A stretch of DNA of 64,000 nucleotides from Roseibium denhamense (GCF_009711415.1 NZ_SMLZ01000115.1:189543-253542); one strand, 5' to 3'. Shown: positions 37,814 to 47,265, numbered from the stretch's first letter. Program-made: numbers and translations. Notes: a model not told the origin generated them from the sequence alone.

Positions 37814-37962
37814 CGTCATCCCGGACTTGATCCGGGGCCTACTTGCGGCAAAGGCGACGCATAGACGTGATGCCAGAAGAGAAGCGGAACCGGAACGATG
37901 AACGGGATCCGCTCTGGAAACGAGTGGTTCCCGGATCTCCGCTCCGCTGCGTCCGGGATGAC
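37814..37962. repeat. Intergenic inverted-repeat element between osmC and gcvPA
   Basis: GTCATCCCGGA (37815-37825) pairs with TCCGGGATGAC (37952-37962), 11 bases perfect, around about 125 bases including ACTTGATCCGGGGCC and CTCCGCTCCGCTGCG. This is the common alphaproteobacterial 'GTCATCCCGGA...TCCGGGATGAC' intergenic palindrome. It interrupts the gcv operon and may affect gcvH-gcvP transcript ratio; that is inference. A related half, GGCCCCGGATC, recurs at 46981. Confidence 0.75.
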
Positions 37963-38036
37963 AATAAGTGAGTAATCTCAGCCGCTTGCCGTAAGGCAGC
38001 TCTGATGAATTTGGAACCAAAAAGGAAGCCGCACCC

Positions 38037-39383
38037 ATGCGCTACTTGCCTTTGAATGATACCGACCGGAGCGACATGCTCGCGCGGATCGGCGTGAACT
38101 CCATCGATGACCTTTTCGCCGACATTCCGGAAGCGGTGCGCCAGAAGGATCTGCTCGATCTGCCCAAACGCGCCAGCGAGATGACCGTTGAGCGCAGGCT
38201 CTCGGCCATGGCGGCGAAGAACACATCGGCCGGGTCCGTACCGTTTTTCGTCGGCGCAGGCGCCTACAAGCACCACGTTCCGGCAACCGTCGATCACCTG
38301 ATCCAGCGCTCGGAGTTTCTGACCTCCTACACACCGTATCAGCCGGAAATCACGCAGGGCACGCTGCAATACCTGTTCGAGTTCCAGACCCAGGTCGCGC
38401 AGCTGACGGCAATGGATGTGGCCAATGCGTCCATGTATGACGGCTCGACCGGCACCGGCGAAGCGGTTCTGATGGCACACCGGGTGACCAAGAAGAACAA
38501 GGCGGTTCTGTCCGGCGGCCTGCATCCGCAGTACCGGGAAGTGGTCGAAGGCCTGTCCAACATGGCGGGCGATCAGGTGGTTTCCCTGCCGGCCGACCCG
38601 GCGGGCACCGAAGACATTCTCTCCCAGATCGATGACGATACCTCCTGCGTGGTGGTGCAGTCGCCGTCTTTCTACGGCCAGCTGATCGACCTGAAGCCGA
38701 TTGCCGAAAAAGCCCATCAGCACAAGGCGCTTTTGATTGCCGTCTTTACCGAAGTGGTGTCCCTTGGCCTGATCGAGCCTCCCGGAACCCAGGGCGCCGA
38801 TATCGTCGTTGGCGAAGGCCAGTCCATCGGCAACGGCCTGAATTACGGCGGGCCTTATGTGGGTCTGTTCGCAACCCGTCAGAAATATGTCCGTCAGATG
38901 CCCGGACGCCTGTGCGGGGAAACGGTGGATGCGGAAGGCAAGCGCGGCTTTGTGCTGACGCTCTCGACCCGCGAGCAGCATATCCGCCGCGACAAGGCAA
39001 CGTCCAACATCTGCACCAACTCCGGCCTGTGCTGTCTTGCGTTCACGATCCACATGTCGCTGCTCGGCGAAGCCGGGCTAACGAAACTGGCCCGCATCAA
39101 CCATGGCAACGCGGTCAAGCTGAAAAAGCTTCTGAGCGGTGTGCCAGGCGTTGAAGTGCTGAACAGCGCTTATTTTAACGAGTTCACGCTTCGCCTGCCT
39201 AAGGCGGCCAATGGCGTTGTTGAAGCGCTCGCCGCAAAAGGCATTCTGGCCGGTCTGCCGGTTGCGCGCCTTGAGCCGGGCAACAAAGATCTTGAAAACC
39301 TGCTTGTCGTGGCAAGCACGGAAGTGAACACCGATGACGACCGCGCTGCTTTCGCAGCTGCGCTGAAGGAGGTGCTGGCATGA
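38037..39383 (+). CDS. gcvPA: Glycine dehydrogenase (decarboxylating) subunit 1
   Basis: The N-terminal half of the P protein as a separate 448-residue subunit: [37 protein letters not shown]-like [33 protein letters not shown]-like [41 protein letters not shown], and [18 protein letters not shown]. It pairs with subunit 2, which holds the PLP lysine. Its stop overlaps the next ATG by 4 bases. The start lies 75 bases after the inverted-repeat element. Confidence 0.97.
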   Translation: MRYLPLNDTDRSDMLARIGVNSIDDLFADIPEAVRQKDLLDLPKRASEMTVERRLSAMAAKNTSAGSVPFFVGAGAYKHHVPATVDHLIQRSEFLTSYTPYQPEITQGTLQYLFEFQTQVAQLTAMDVANASMYDGSTGTGEAVLMAHRVTKKNKAVLSGGLHPQYREVVEGLSNMAGDQVVSLPADPAGTEDILSQIDDDTSCVVVQSPSFYGQLIDLKPIAEKAHQHKALLIAVFTEVVSLGLIEPPGTQGADIVVGEGQSIGNGLNYGGPYVGLFATRQKYVRQMPGRLCGETVDAEGKRGFVLTLSTREQHIRRDKATSNICTNSGLCCLAFTIHMSLLGEAGLTKLARINHGNAVKLKKLLSGVPGVEVLNSAYFNEFTLRLPKAANGVVEALAAKGILAGLPVARLEPGNKDLENLLVVASTEVNTDDDRAAFAAALKEVLA

Positions 39384-40975
39384 GCATGAACACCCAGGGC
39401 CGTCCGACTTCGGCCGGCGATACAACAGAGACTTTCCGCCCCAAGACCTTCACCGGCAACCGCGCGCTCGACATGGAAGAGCCGCTGATTTTCGAATTCG
39501 GCAGCGTTGAAACCTGCGGTGTCGATCTGGATGAGGCCGACACGCCTGAGTTTGAGCTTGGCGGGCATGAACGTCAGGCGGAAATCGGCTTGCCCGGCCT
39601 CGCCGAACCGGAAGCCATGCGCCATTATGTGCGCATGTCACGCAACAATTATGCAATTGATTCAGGGCTTTATCCGCTGGGTTCCTGCACCATGAAGCAT
39701 AACCCGCGGCTGAATGAGAAAATGGCGCGCCTGCCGGGCTTTGCCGACATTCACCCGCTGCAACCGGCCTCCACCGTGCCGGGCGCGCTGGAGCTGATCG
39801 ACGAGCTGGCCCATTGGCTGATGGTGTCCACCGGAATGGAAGCCGTTGCCATGAGCCCGAAAGCCGGTGCCCATGGCGAGCTTTGCGGCATGATGGCGAT
39901 CAAGGCAGCGCACACGGCGGCAAACCGGTCACCGGAAATCGTTCTAGTGCCTGAAAGCGCCCACGGCACCAATCCGGCAACGGCAGCGCTGCTCGGTTAC
40001 AAGGTGGTTTCCATCGATGCCAAGGACGATGGCACGGTTGATCTGGACAAGCTGAAAGAGACCATTGCCAAGCATGACGGCAACATTGCCGGGATCATGC
40101 TGACCAACCCGAACACCTGCGGGCTGTTCGAACGCGACATCCGCACCATCGCGGATCTGATCCACGCAGCCGGTGGTTTCTTCTACTGCGATGGCGCAAA
40201 TTTCAACGCCATTGTCGGCAAGGCCCGTCCGGGGGATCTCGGCGTGGATGCCATGCACATCAACCTCCACAAGACCTTCTCCACGCCCCATGGCGGCGGG
40301 GGGCCGGGTTCCGGTCCGGTGGTGCTGTCGGACAAGCTGGCCGCGTTCGCGCCTCTGCCGTTCATCCGCAAGACGGATAGCGGACTGGAGCTGGTCGAGA
40401 CCAATGAAGCGACGACAGACGGCGAGCAGCCCTTCGGCCGCATGACGGCGTTCCAGGGCCAGATGGGCATGTATGTGCGCGCGCTCTCCTACATGATGAG
40501 CCACGGCTCGGACGGACTGCGGCAGGCCTCGGAAGATGCGGTTCTCAATGCCAACTACATCCGCGTTGGCCTTCAGGATCTTATGAGCCTTCCTTACGGC
40601 GTGCGCCCCTGCATGCACGAGGTCCTGTTTGACGACAGCTTCCTGAAGGACACCGGCGTCACCACGCTCGATTTCGCCAAAGCGATGATCGACGAGGGCT
40701 ATCACCCGATGACCATGTACTTCCCGCTGGTGGTGCATGGCGCGATGCTGATCGAACCGACGGAATCGGAAAGCCGGGCGTCGCTCGACCTCTTCATCGC
40801 GACCATGCGCGATCTGGTGATGAGCGCAAAGCGCGGCGAGACGGAGCGCTTCTCAGGAGCTCCGTATTTGGCACCGCGCCGCCGTCTTGACGAGACGTCT
40901 GCTGCCCGCAAGCCGGTCCTGAAATGGACCGCGCCGGAGCCGGTGGAAATCTCGCCAAGCGAAGCCGCCGAATAA
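39380..40975 (+). CDS. gcvPB: Glycine dehydrogenase (decarboxylating) subunit 2
   Basis: The PLP-binding C-terminal half of the P protein, which decarboxylates glycine and loads the H protein. The 531-residue product has [47 protein letters not shown] and the PLP lysine in [22 protein letters not shown] (about residue 299). The first 50 residues precede the family domain. A strong terminator follows at 40994. Confidence 0.97.
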   Translation: MSMNTQGRPTSAGDTTETFRPKTFTGNRALDMEEPLIFEFGSVETCGVDLDEADTPEFELGGHERQAEIGLPGLAEPEAMRHYVRMSRNNYAIDSGLYPLGSCTMKHNPRLNEKMARLPGFADIHPLQPASTVPGALELIDELAHWLMVSTGMEAVAMSPKAGAHGELCGMMAIKAAHTAANRSPEIVLVPESAHGTNPATAALLGYKVVSIDAKDDGTVDLDKLKETIAKHDGNIAGIMLTNPNTCGLFERDIRTIADLIHAAGGFFYCDGANFNAIVGKARPGDLGVDAMHINLHKTFSTPHGGGGPGSGPVVLSDKLAAFAPLPFIRKTDSGLELVETNEATTDGEQPFGRMTAFQGQMGMYVRALSYMMSHGSDGLRQASEDAVLNANYIRVGLQDLMSLPYGVRPCMHEVLFDDSFLKDTGVTTLDFAKAMIDEGYHPMTMYFPLVVHGAMLIEPTESESRASLDLFIATMRDLVMSAKRGETERFSGAPYLAPRRRLDETSAARKPVLKWTAPEPVEISPSEAAE

Positions 40976-40993
40976 GCTGAAGGCTTCAACACG

Positions 40994-41029
40994 AAAAAAT
41001 CCCCGGCCCTGTGCCGGGGATTTTTTTTT
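40994..41029. terminator. Terminator after gcvPB, shared with the LysR gene
   Basis: AAAAAATCCCCGGC, short loop CCTGT, GCCGGGGATTTTTTTTT. The stem has A and T tracts on both sides and sits between convergent genes, so it can stop both. Confidence 0.9.
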
Positions 41030-41031
41030 GT

Positions 41032-41914
41032 TCAAGTGGTTGCGGCTAATGAGTTGGTTAGCAGCTCCTGCAGGACCGGATGCGGGAAACTGCGTTCCAC
41101 GGTGACGGCGTAAAACGTCTCGAAGATCTGAAGGTCGAATGGGGCAGAGTGCAGCCGTCCGGAGGCAATTTCGTCTGCCAGAACAACGGAGGGCGCAATG
41201 GCAACGCCGATGCCGGACCGTGCCAGGAGACGGACCATCGCCATATCGTCCACATCCGCGATGATGTGGGGCCGCACACCAAGACGCGAAACGAGACTGT
41301 CGAACCCGGTGCGGATCGAGCTTTCGGTGGGCACGATCAGCGGTTCACTGGCAATCAGCTCGGCGAGCGTGTCATAGGCAAGCCGGTTTTCGGCGCCATG
41401 GAGCCCGACCGTTTGTTCGGCGAGCCGGTGGGCTGTAAAATCCCCGGCAACTTCGCTGCCTGGCGGATCGGTGGTCAAGACGACATCAAGGGCAAGAGAC
41501 TTCAGGGCGGTCAAAAGTACAGCCGCGCTGCCGGATTTCAGGATCAGGTCAAGCCCGTCGGTCTCCAGAACCGGCTTCAGGAACCGCAGCTGGAAGTTCC
41601 GTGACAGCGTTGACTGGGCCCCGACCCTGAGGGGCGGTGCCGATTGATGGGAGCGTTTGAGGGTCGCGACCAGGTCTTCACCGGTGCCGAAGATGCGGTC
41701 GGCATAATCCAGCACGATCCGGCCAACTTCCGTCAAATGGAGCTGGCGCCCGGAGCGTTCGAACAGCGCATGGCCGAGGCGCGTTTCCAACTGCTTGATC
41801 TGGGTTGGAGAGCGCCGATTGGGACAGGTTCACCTTTTCCGCCGTGCGGGTCAGATTGCCCTCCCGGGCGACTTCCCGGAAATAGCGCAAATGATGGTAG
41901 TTTAGATTGTCCAT
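41032..41914 (-). pseudogene. LysR family regulator, split by a one-base frameshift
   Basis: The reading frame from ATG 41914 gives MDNLNYHHLRYFREVAREG then LTRTAEKVNLSQSALS, the LysR helix-turn-helix, then goes out of frame. From about 41803 a second frame continues with QIKQLETRLGHALFERSGR and a full substrate-binding domain to 41032. One extra base in CCAACCC (forward GGGTTGG, 41802-41808) explains both; removing it yields a continuous protein of about 293 residues, the usual LysR size. The rest of the gene shows no other damage, so either a recent mutation or a sequencing error. It is divergent from sbtA, its likely target. Confidence 0.85.
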
Positions 41915-41947
41915 CGGACGACTTCCCGCCTGATCAATGGGAAATTG

Positions 41948-41964
41948 GTTCTATAAAATAGAAC
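41948..41964. promoter_or_regulatory. 17-bp palindrome in the lysR-sbtA intergenic region
   Basis: GTTCTATAAAATAGAAC: arms GTTCTAT and ATAGAAC separated by AAA. It lies 33 bases upstream of the LysR start and 90 upstream of the sbtA start, where a LysR-type operator (T-N11-A dyad) would be expected. Binding by this regulator is inferred. Confidence 0.6.
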
Positions 41965-42054
41965 AAAAGAACATAATAGTTATATTTTTTAAAATTCGAG
42001 AAGTCGGGCATACCCCCGCAGAGAAAAAACAGACGCAAATATCTGTGGGGTAAG

Positions 42055-43131
42055 ATGGACGTTATTGCCGATATCGCCGCGACGCTGATCGCGCAGTTTC
42101 AAAAGCCGACGCTTGCGTTCCTGATGGGGGGAATGTTGCTGGCCGCGCTGGGCAGCAAGCTGGAAGTTCCAGCGCCGATCTACAAGTTCATTGTTCTTTT
42201 GCTGCTTTTGAAAGTGGGGCTGGGCGCGGGCATTTCCGTACGATCGGCCGATGCCGTCTCGCTGGCCATTCCGGCCCTGTGCGCGGTGGCTGTTGGCGTG
42301 TTGATCGTGGTTTTCGGCGGCAAGATCCTGTCCATGTGGCAGGGCATTTCCCGCTCCGACGCCATGGCAACTGCCGGCCTTTTCGGGGCGGTCTCCGCAT
42401 CGACCCTGGCGGCCGGTATGGCGATGCTGGATGCCGAGGGCATCTATTATGAAGGCTTTATCGGGGCGCTTTACCCGTTCATGGATGTGGCCGCGCTCGT
42501 CACCGCCATTTTCCTGGCGCGCATGAGTGAAGCGCGGGCAGATGCCGTCAACATCCAGGGCGGTACGGCAACCCTGTCTTCCGGGGACGGGTTTTCTGGC
42601 GGCGGCTTTTCCGGCGGCAGCGGGTTTGATTTCGGCATGGCCAAGGGGATCATCACCGACACCATGAAAAGCCCGGCCATTTCGGCCCTTCTTCTCGGCA
42701 TTGGTATTGGCCTTCTGGCCCGGCCCGAGGCGATCTACGAGAGCTTTTACGAGCCGCTGTTCCGCGGGCTCTTGTCGATCCTGATGCTGATCATGGGCAT
42801 GGAAGCCTGGTCGCGCCTGTCGGAACTGAAGAAGGTGGCCCATGCCTATCTGATCTACGCTCTGGCGGCCCCAATCCTGCACGGCCTGCTAGGCTTCGGC
42901 TTTGGCATGATCGCCCATCATCTGACCGGGTTTTCCGCAGGCGGGGTGGTTCTCCTGGCCCTGATGGCGGCCTCCAGCTCGGATATCTCGGGGCCCCCCA
43001 CCATGCGGGCGGCGCTGCCGGAGGCCAACCCGTCGGCCTATATCGGCGCATCGACGGGCCTTGGAACGCCCGTTGCGATCCTGAGCATCCCGATGTTCAT
43101 CGCGCTCGCGGACTGGCTGATTGGGTTTTGA
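42055..43131 (+). CDS. sbtA: SbtA-type sodium-dependent bicarbonate transporter
   Basis: A 358-residue inner-membrane protein of the DUF897/SbtA family with about ten helices in two repeats: LIAQFQKPTLAFLMGGMLLAALGSKLEVPAPIYKFIVLLLLLKVGLGAGISVR in the first half and LLLGIGIGLLARPEAIYESFYEPLFRGLLSILMLIMGMEAWSRL in the second, linked by a Gly-rich cytosolic loop (GFSGGGFSGGSGFDFG). In cyanobacteria SbtA imports bicarbonate with sodium; in heterotrophs it probably supplies bicarbonate for carboxylases. No SbtB-like PII gene is adjacent. ATG 42055 follows GTGGGGTAAG. Confidence 0.9.
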   Translation: MDVIADIAATLIAQFQKPTLAFLMGGMLLAALGSKLEVPAPIYKFIVLLLLLKVGLGAGISVRSADAVSLAIPALCAVAVGVLIVVFGGKILSMWQGISRSDAMATAGLFGAVSASTLAAGMAMLDAEGIYYEGFIGALYPFMDVAALVTAIFLARMSEARADAVNIQGGTATLSSGDGFSGGGFSGGSGFDFGMAKGIITDTMKSPAISALLLGIGIGLLARPEAIYESFYEPLFRGLLSILMLIMGMEAWSRLSELKKVAHAYLIYALAAPILHGLLGFGFGMIAHHLTGFSAGGVVLLALMAASSSDISGPPTMRAALPEANPSAYIGASTGLGTPVAILSIPMFIALADWLIGF

Positions 43132-43160
43132 TCCCGCAGCTCAAAGGACCTGCACACATG

Positions 43161-43194
43161 AAAAACGCGCGCCCGCAAAGGCGCGCGTTTTTTG
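43161..43194 (+). terminator. Terminator after sbtA
   Basis: AAAAACGCGCGC, loop CCGCAAAG, GCGCGCGTTTTTTG. A GC-only stem followed by six T, 30 bases after the sbtA stop. Confidence 0.9.
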
Positions 43195-43280
43195 ATTTGT
43201 TGGGGCGGGCCGGGTACCGCGTGGACATTGCCGACCCGACCCTTCTCACCGCGGCACCCCAAAGATGGCCAGCAATCAAG

Positions 43281-43310
43281 TCAGATCTCCAGTCAGATCT
43301 CCAGTCAGAG
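43281..43310 (+). repeat. Short direct repeat before the VWA gene
   Basis: TCAGATCTCCAG is present twice in tandem (43281-43292, 43293-43304) and begins a third time (TCAGAG). It lies about 100 bases upstream of the VWA gene; no function is evident. Confidence 0.6.
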
Positions 43311-43403
43311 GGGGCGGTCTTCAGTTAGGCCGATAAACCTTGCGTTGTCTTTGTCATGTGGCAAGCTTACGCTACGTCCGTGGGCTTGAGTGACGGAGTG
43401 AAC

Positions 43404-45452
43404 ATGTTTCGATCATGCATTTTAGGCACTGTGTGTGCAGCCTTTTTGGGAACACCTCTTTTGGCGGCGGACCGGGCCGCCATCGTGTTTGACGGATCCG
43501 GCTCCATGTGGGGGCAAATTGACGGGCGCACCAAGATCGAGATCGCCCGCGACGCGATGTCCGAGGTGCTGACCACGCTACCGGATGATCTGGAGCTAGG
43601 GCTTCTGGCTTACGGGCACCGTGAAAAGGGCAAATGCAGCGATATCGAGTTGATTGTTCCGCCCGGTCCCGGCACGGCCGGGGACATTTTGTCTGCTGCG
43701 ACGAAGATCAATCCGAAGGGCAAGACACCCTTGTCGGCCGCTGTGCGCCAGGCAGCCGATACGCTCAAATTCACCGAGGACAAGGCAACCGTCGTGCTGG
43801 TCACGGACGGGATTGAAACCTGTAATGCAGATCCTTGCGCACTCGGACAGGAGCTCGCCGCGCTGGGCGTCAACTTCACGGCCCATGTGATCGGCTTCGG
43901 GTTAAGTGACGAAGAGGGCCGCCAGGTCGCCTGCCTCGCGGAAAACACCGGCGGGCTTTACATCCAGGCAAGCAACGCTTCGGAACTGAGCAGCGCTCTG
44001 ACAGCAACGGTTGAGACGACCGCCAGCCTGGCGCCCGATACCCCCACAGAAGCCCCCGCGCCTTTGCCGGAAGCCTCGCTCGATGCGCCTGCCGAGGCGC
44101 CTATCGGAGCACAGATCGACATCAGCTGGGAAGGGCCGGGCGAGCGCTATGACCTGATCCAGCTATTTGACCCGCAAGCGCTTGGCGGAGAAGGAAAACG
44201 GCTCAGATCAAAGTCTGTCCTGAGCGGAGATCCGGGCGATAACCAGGTGAGCATGGCGCTTGTGTCGGAGCCCGGTGACTACGAGCTGCGCTACTACAGC
44301 GGGACGGCGCGGGACGTTCTGACCTCCGTGCCCATAACGGTCACGCCCGCCGATGTTGCGCTATTTGCACCGGACCAGATCGCGATGGCGCGCCCGGTCA
44401 CCGTGGAATGGGTCGGGCCCGGCGGACGCTATGACACCGTCCAGCTGATTGAACCGGGCGGCACCAAACCGCTACACGAAAAGCGCCTGCAGAATGACGA
44501 TTTTGACAACCGCAAGGCAACCTTGCCGACCCCCGCAAAAACCGGCAGCTATGAGCTGCGCTATTATGCCGGGGAAGACCGCACCGTTCTGGCAACACGG
44601 CCCCTGGAAATCATCGACGCTCCGATCTCGCTGACTGCGGCAGAAGCGGCTGAGGCCGGGCGTCCGATCACGATTGACTGGACAGGTCCCGGAGCGCGCT
44701 ATGACACGGTTCAGCTTGTGGATCCGGGCTCGGGCGAAGTTCTTCATGAAAAACGGCTGCGCAACGACGACTTTGAAAACCAAAGGGCAACAGTGCCCGG
44801 CCCGGTCGATGCTGGGACTTATGAACTGCGGTACTACAACGGCGACAACCGGGCCGTTCTGGCCAGCGTGCCGATTGAGGTCACCGCACTTCAGGTCGGC
44901 CTGGACGCACCGTCTGAAATCGGTCAGGGCAAGCGGTTGACGGTTGTCTGGCAGGGACCTGGGGCCCGCTATGACAGCGTCCAGATATTCGATCCGGCAG
45001 CGCGCGGCGGCCAGGGCCGGGTCATTCATGAAAAACGCCTGCAAAATGATGACTTCGACAACAACACGGCGTCCATGGCAACGCCGGTGAAGCCAGGGAC
45101 CTATGAACTGCGGTACTACAATGGCGACAACCGTCAGGTCCTGATGACGCAGCCCTTGACCATCATTCCAATCGACATCGGCTTCGATGCGCCCGGCAAT
45201 GTCGAAAGGCAGACGCGGTTTCAAATCACATGGACCGGTCCCGGAGCCCGTTATGACAGCGTGCAGCTGTTTGACCCGCAAGCCCGTGGCGGTGAGGGAC
45301 GTGTCGTCTTTGAGCGGCGGCTGTCGGGGGGCGATCTTGATGCACAGACCCTCGAAGTGGTTGCGCCGAACGATCCGGGAAGCTTTGAACTACGCTATTA
45401 CAACGGCGAGAACCGGGCGGTCCTTCACAGCCAGCCGATTTCCGTTCAGTGA
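43404..45452 (+). CDS. Secreted VWA-domain protein with five C-terminal tandem repeats
   Basis: A 682-residue exported protein. Signal peptide FRSCILGTVCAAFLGTPLLAA; von Willebrand A domain (about 24-205) with a complete MIDAS metal site: D30-x-S32-x-S34 (FDGSGSM), Thr108 (GKTPL) and Asp135 (VTDG). A Pro-rich linker (206-225) leads to five repeats of about 90 residues (226-314, 317-404, 406-493, 496-588, 590-682), each with WxGPGxRYDxVQLxDP, (H)EKRLxNDDFDN and GxYELRYYNGDNRxVL. The repeats are probably beta-sandwich modules. It stands alone between two terminators. The function is unknown; VWA domains usually bind protein partners through a metal ion. Confidence 0.88.
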   Translation: MFRSCILGTVCAAFLGTPLLAADRAAIVFDGSGSMWGQIDGRTKIEIARDAMSEVLTTLPDDLELGLLAYGHREKGKCSDIELIVPPGPGTAGDILSAATKINPKGKTPLSAAVRQAADTLKFTEDKATVVLVTDGIETCNADPCALGQELAALGVNFTAHVIGFGLSDEEGRQVACLAENTGGLYIQASNASELSSALTATVETTASLAPDTPTEAPAPLPEASLDAPAEAPIGAQIDISWEGPGERYDLIQLFDPQALGGEGKRLRSKSVLSGDPGDNQVSMALVSEPGDYELRYYSGTARDVLTSVPITVTPADVALFAPDQIAMARPVTVEWVGPGGRYDTVQLIEPGGTKPLHEKRLQNDDFDNRKATLPTPAKTGSYELRYYAGEDRTVLATRPLEIIDAPISLTAAEAAEAGRPITIDWTGPGARYDTVQLVDPGSGEVLHEKRLRNDDFENQRATVPGPVDAGTYELRYYNGDNRAVLASVPIEVTALQVGLDAPSEIGQGKRLTVVWQGPGARYDSVQIFDPAARGGQGRVIHEKRLQNDDFDNNTASMATPVKPGTYELRYYNGDNRQVLMTQPLTIIPIDIGFDAPGNVERQTRFQITWTGPGARYDSVQLFDPQARGGEGRVVFERRLSGGDLDAQTLEVVAPNDPGSFELRYYNGENRAVLHSQPISVQ

Positions 45453-45599
45453 CCAGCTGCGGATTTTTCAGCTTGACAATAGTCAGGGGCTCGCGCATCT
45501 AGAATGTCATGACCAAGACAACCGCATCCTTCGTGTATTTTTATTACGTCACCGACATACCGGCGGCTGCGTAGGATCTTGCTCTGACAAATCAAACCT

Positions 45600-45627
45600 A
45601 AAAAGCCGCCGCGTCAGGCGGCTTTTT
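45600..45627 (+). terminator. Terminator after the VWA gene
   Basis: AAAAAGCCGCC, loop GCGTCA, GGCGGCTTTTT. It precedes tyrS by about 70 bases. Confidence 0.85.
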
Positions 45628-45695
45628 GGTTTCTAGACAACCGGCTTCCTGGCGGGACAGCTCCCAAGCCCCGACGAAGACCCAGGAAGCCGACA

Positions 45696-46973
45696 ATGAC
45701 CAAACACATGATCGAAGCCGGAAAGCCGGCAACCAAACTCCGATCCGAAGCCGTGGAAGTGCTTTTGGAGCGTGGACTTATTCACCAGTGCACCGATATC
45801 GAGGCGCTGGATGCCCGTCTTGCCGAAGGTCCTCTCACGGCCTATGCCGGATTTGATGCAACGGCGGCGAGCCTCCATGTGGGCCACCTGATGCCGCTCA
45901 TGACAATGCGCTGGCTGCAGAAACTCGGTCACCGCCCGATCGTCGTTTTGGGCGGGGGCACCAGCCAGATCGGCGATCCGAGTTTCCGTAAAGATGCGCG
46001 TCCGCTCCTGGAAGAGCGCCAGATCGCCGCGAATATTGCCACCATCCGCCGCTCAGTGGAGCGCCTGGTGGATATGGAAGGCGCGGACGGGGCGCTGCTG
46101 GTCGACAACGCGGAGTGGCTGACCGAGTTCAAGTTCCTGGAGTTCCTGCGCGACTACGGGTCCCAGTTCACGGTCAACCGGATGATGACGTTCGACAGCG
46201 TGAAGTCCCGCCTTGATGCCCAGATGCCGCTGACCGTGCTCGAATTCTGCTACATGATGCTGCAAGCGGTCGATTTTCTGGAGCTGGCGAAACGCCATGA
46301 CTGCGCGCTTCAGGTCGGCGGCTCGGACCAATGGGGCAATATCGTCAATGGTGTCGAGCTTGGCCGCCGGGACGGGCGCAAGCTGCACGGGCTCACGGTG
46401 CCGCTCCTGACAACGGCCAGCGGGTCCAAGATGGGCAAGACGGCGGCCGGTGCGGTCTGGCTGCATCCCGAACACCTGTCGCCTTTCGGATTCTGGCAAT
46501 TCTGGCGGAACACGGCGGATGCCGATGTCGCAAGGTTCCTGCGGCTTTTCACAGAACTTCCGATCCGCGAAGTCGAGCGGCTTGCCGCGCTCAAAGGGGC
46601 AGAGCTGAACGAAGCCAAGAAGATCCTCGCTACCCAAGTCACCACCATCGTTCATGGGCCGGAGGATGCGCGGATGGCGCTGGAGCAGGGCGATGCCCTG
46701 TTTTCCGGGGAGGGGGAGCTCAGCGAGCCGACCCACCAGATGCCGCTCAAGGCGCTGGCGGACGGGCTTGGCCTTCTCGAGGTGGTCGTTCACACGGGCT
46801 TCGCAGCCTCCAATGGCGAAGCGCGGCGTCTTGTTGAAGGCGGCGGCGTGCGGATTAACAACCAGATCGTGGACGATCCGCGCCGCCGGATCGCAACGGG
46901 TGACCTGGCAGCCAACGACCGGCTGGCCCTGGCGGTCGGCAAACGGCGCAAGGCCTTGATTGGCTTTGTCTGA
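45696..46973 (+). CDS. tyrS: Tyrosyl-tRNA synthetase
   Basis: Charges tRNA-Tyr. The 425-residue protein has the class I signatures HVGH (LHVGHLMPLM, HIGH motif) and SKMGKT (KMSKS motif), tyrosine-binding YAGFDATAASLHVG and QVGGSDQWGNIVNG, and a C-terminal S4-like RNA-binding domain (GEARRLVEGGGVRINNQIVDDP). ATG 45696 is preceded by CCAGGAAGCC. Confidence 0.98.
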   Translation: MTKHMIEAGKPATKLRSEAVEVLLERGLIHQCTDIEALDARLAEGPLTAYAGFDATAASLHVGHLMPLMTMRWLQKLGHRPIVVLGGGTSQIGDPSFRKDARPLLEERQIAANIATIRRSVERLVDMEGADGALLVDNAEWLTEFKFLEFLRDYGSQFTVNRMMTFDSVKSRLDAQMPLTVLEFCYMMLQAVDFLELAKRHDCALQVGGSDQWGNIVNGVELGRRDGRKLHGLTVPLLTTASGSKMGKTAAGAVWLHPEHLSPFGFWQFWRNTADADVARFLRLFTELPIREVERLAALKGAELNEAKKILATQVTTIVHGPEDARMALEQGDALFSGEGELSEPTHQMPLKALADGLGLLEVVVHTGFAASNGEARRLVEGGGVRINNQIVDDPRRRIATGDLAANDRLALAVGKRRKALIGFV

Positions 46974-46980
46974 CGAATGC

Positions 46981-47003
46981 GGCCCCGGATCGGATCCGGG
47001 GCC
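46981..47003. repeat. Palindrome after tyrS
   Basis: GGCCCCGGATC (46981-46991), G, GATCCGGGGCC (46993-47003): an 11-base perfect stem with a one-base centre and no T tract. It shares GATCCGGGGCC with the 37814 element. May be a fragment of that repeat family or an mRNA 3' hairpin for tyrS. Confidence 0.6.
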
Positions 47004-47052
47004 ACGGCTCGTGCAGGAGATGGGAGCAAATGCGCGGACCTTGCGAGCCAGA

Positions 47053-47262
47053 CTAGGATTTGCTGGCAGCCGCCCGGAAGCCCGCGACCGGCAGCCCGCC
47101 TATACCCCAGTTTTCGAGCGCAACCTCCTCAATCACCACAAAGGTCGTTGATGGCGACTTTCCAAGGACATCCACCAGAAGGTCCGTGGTGCCCTTGATC
47201 AGCGCGGCTTTCTGATCGCTCGTAACACCCTCGCGGGTGACCTGAATATTCACGTAAGGCAT
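47053..47262 (-). CDS. 4-oxalocrotonate tautomerase family protein
   Basis: A 69-residue protein starting MPYVNIQVTREG, so the catalytic amino-terminal proline is Pro2 before Met removal, followed by QKAALIKGTTDLLVDVLGKSPSTTFVVIEEVALENWGIGG, the standard 4-OT fold. Such enzymes form hexamers or dimers and tautomerise keto acids; the substrate is not known. Last gene of a three-gene leftward operon, 3 bases after the NTF2-like gene. Confidence 0.92.
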   Translation of the reverse strand: MPYVNIQVTREGVTSDQKAALIKGTTDLLVDVLGKSPSTTFVVIEEVALENWGIGGLPVAGFRAAASKS

Positions 47263-47265
47263 GGC

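Noticed and set aside
37742-38038. 98-codon minus-strand frame over the intergenic palindrome
   Set aside because: Peptides of this kind (HPGRSGAEI..., PRIKSGMT) arise from translating the palindromic repeat; not a gene.
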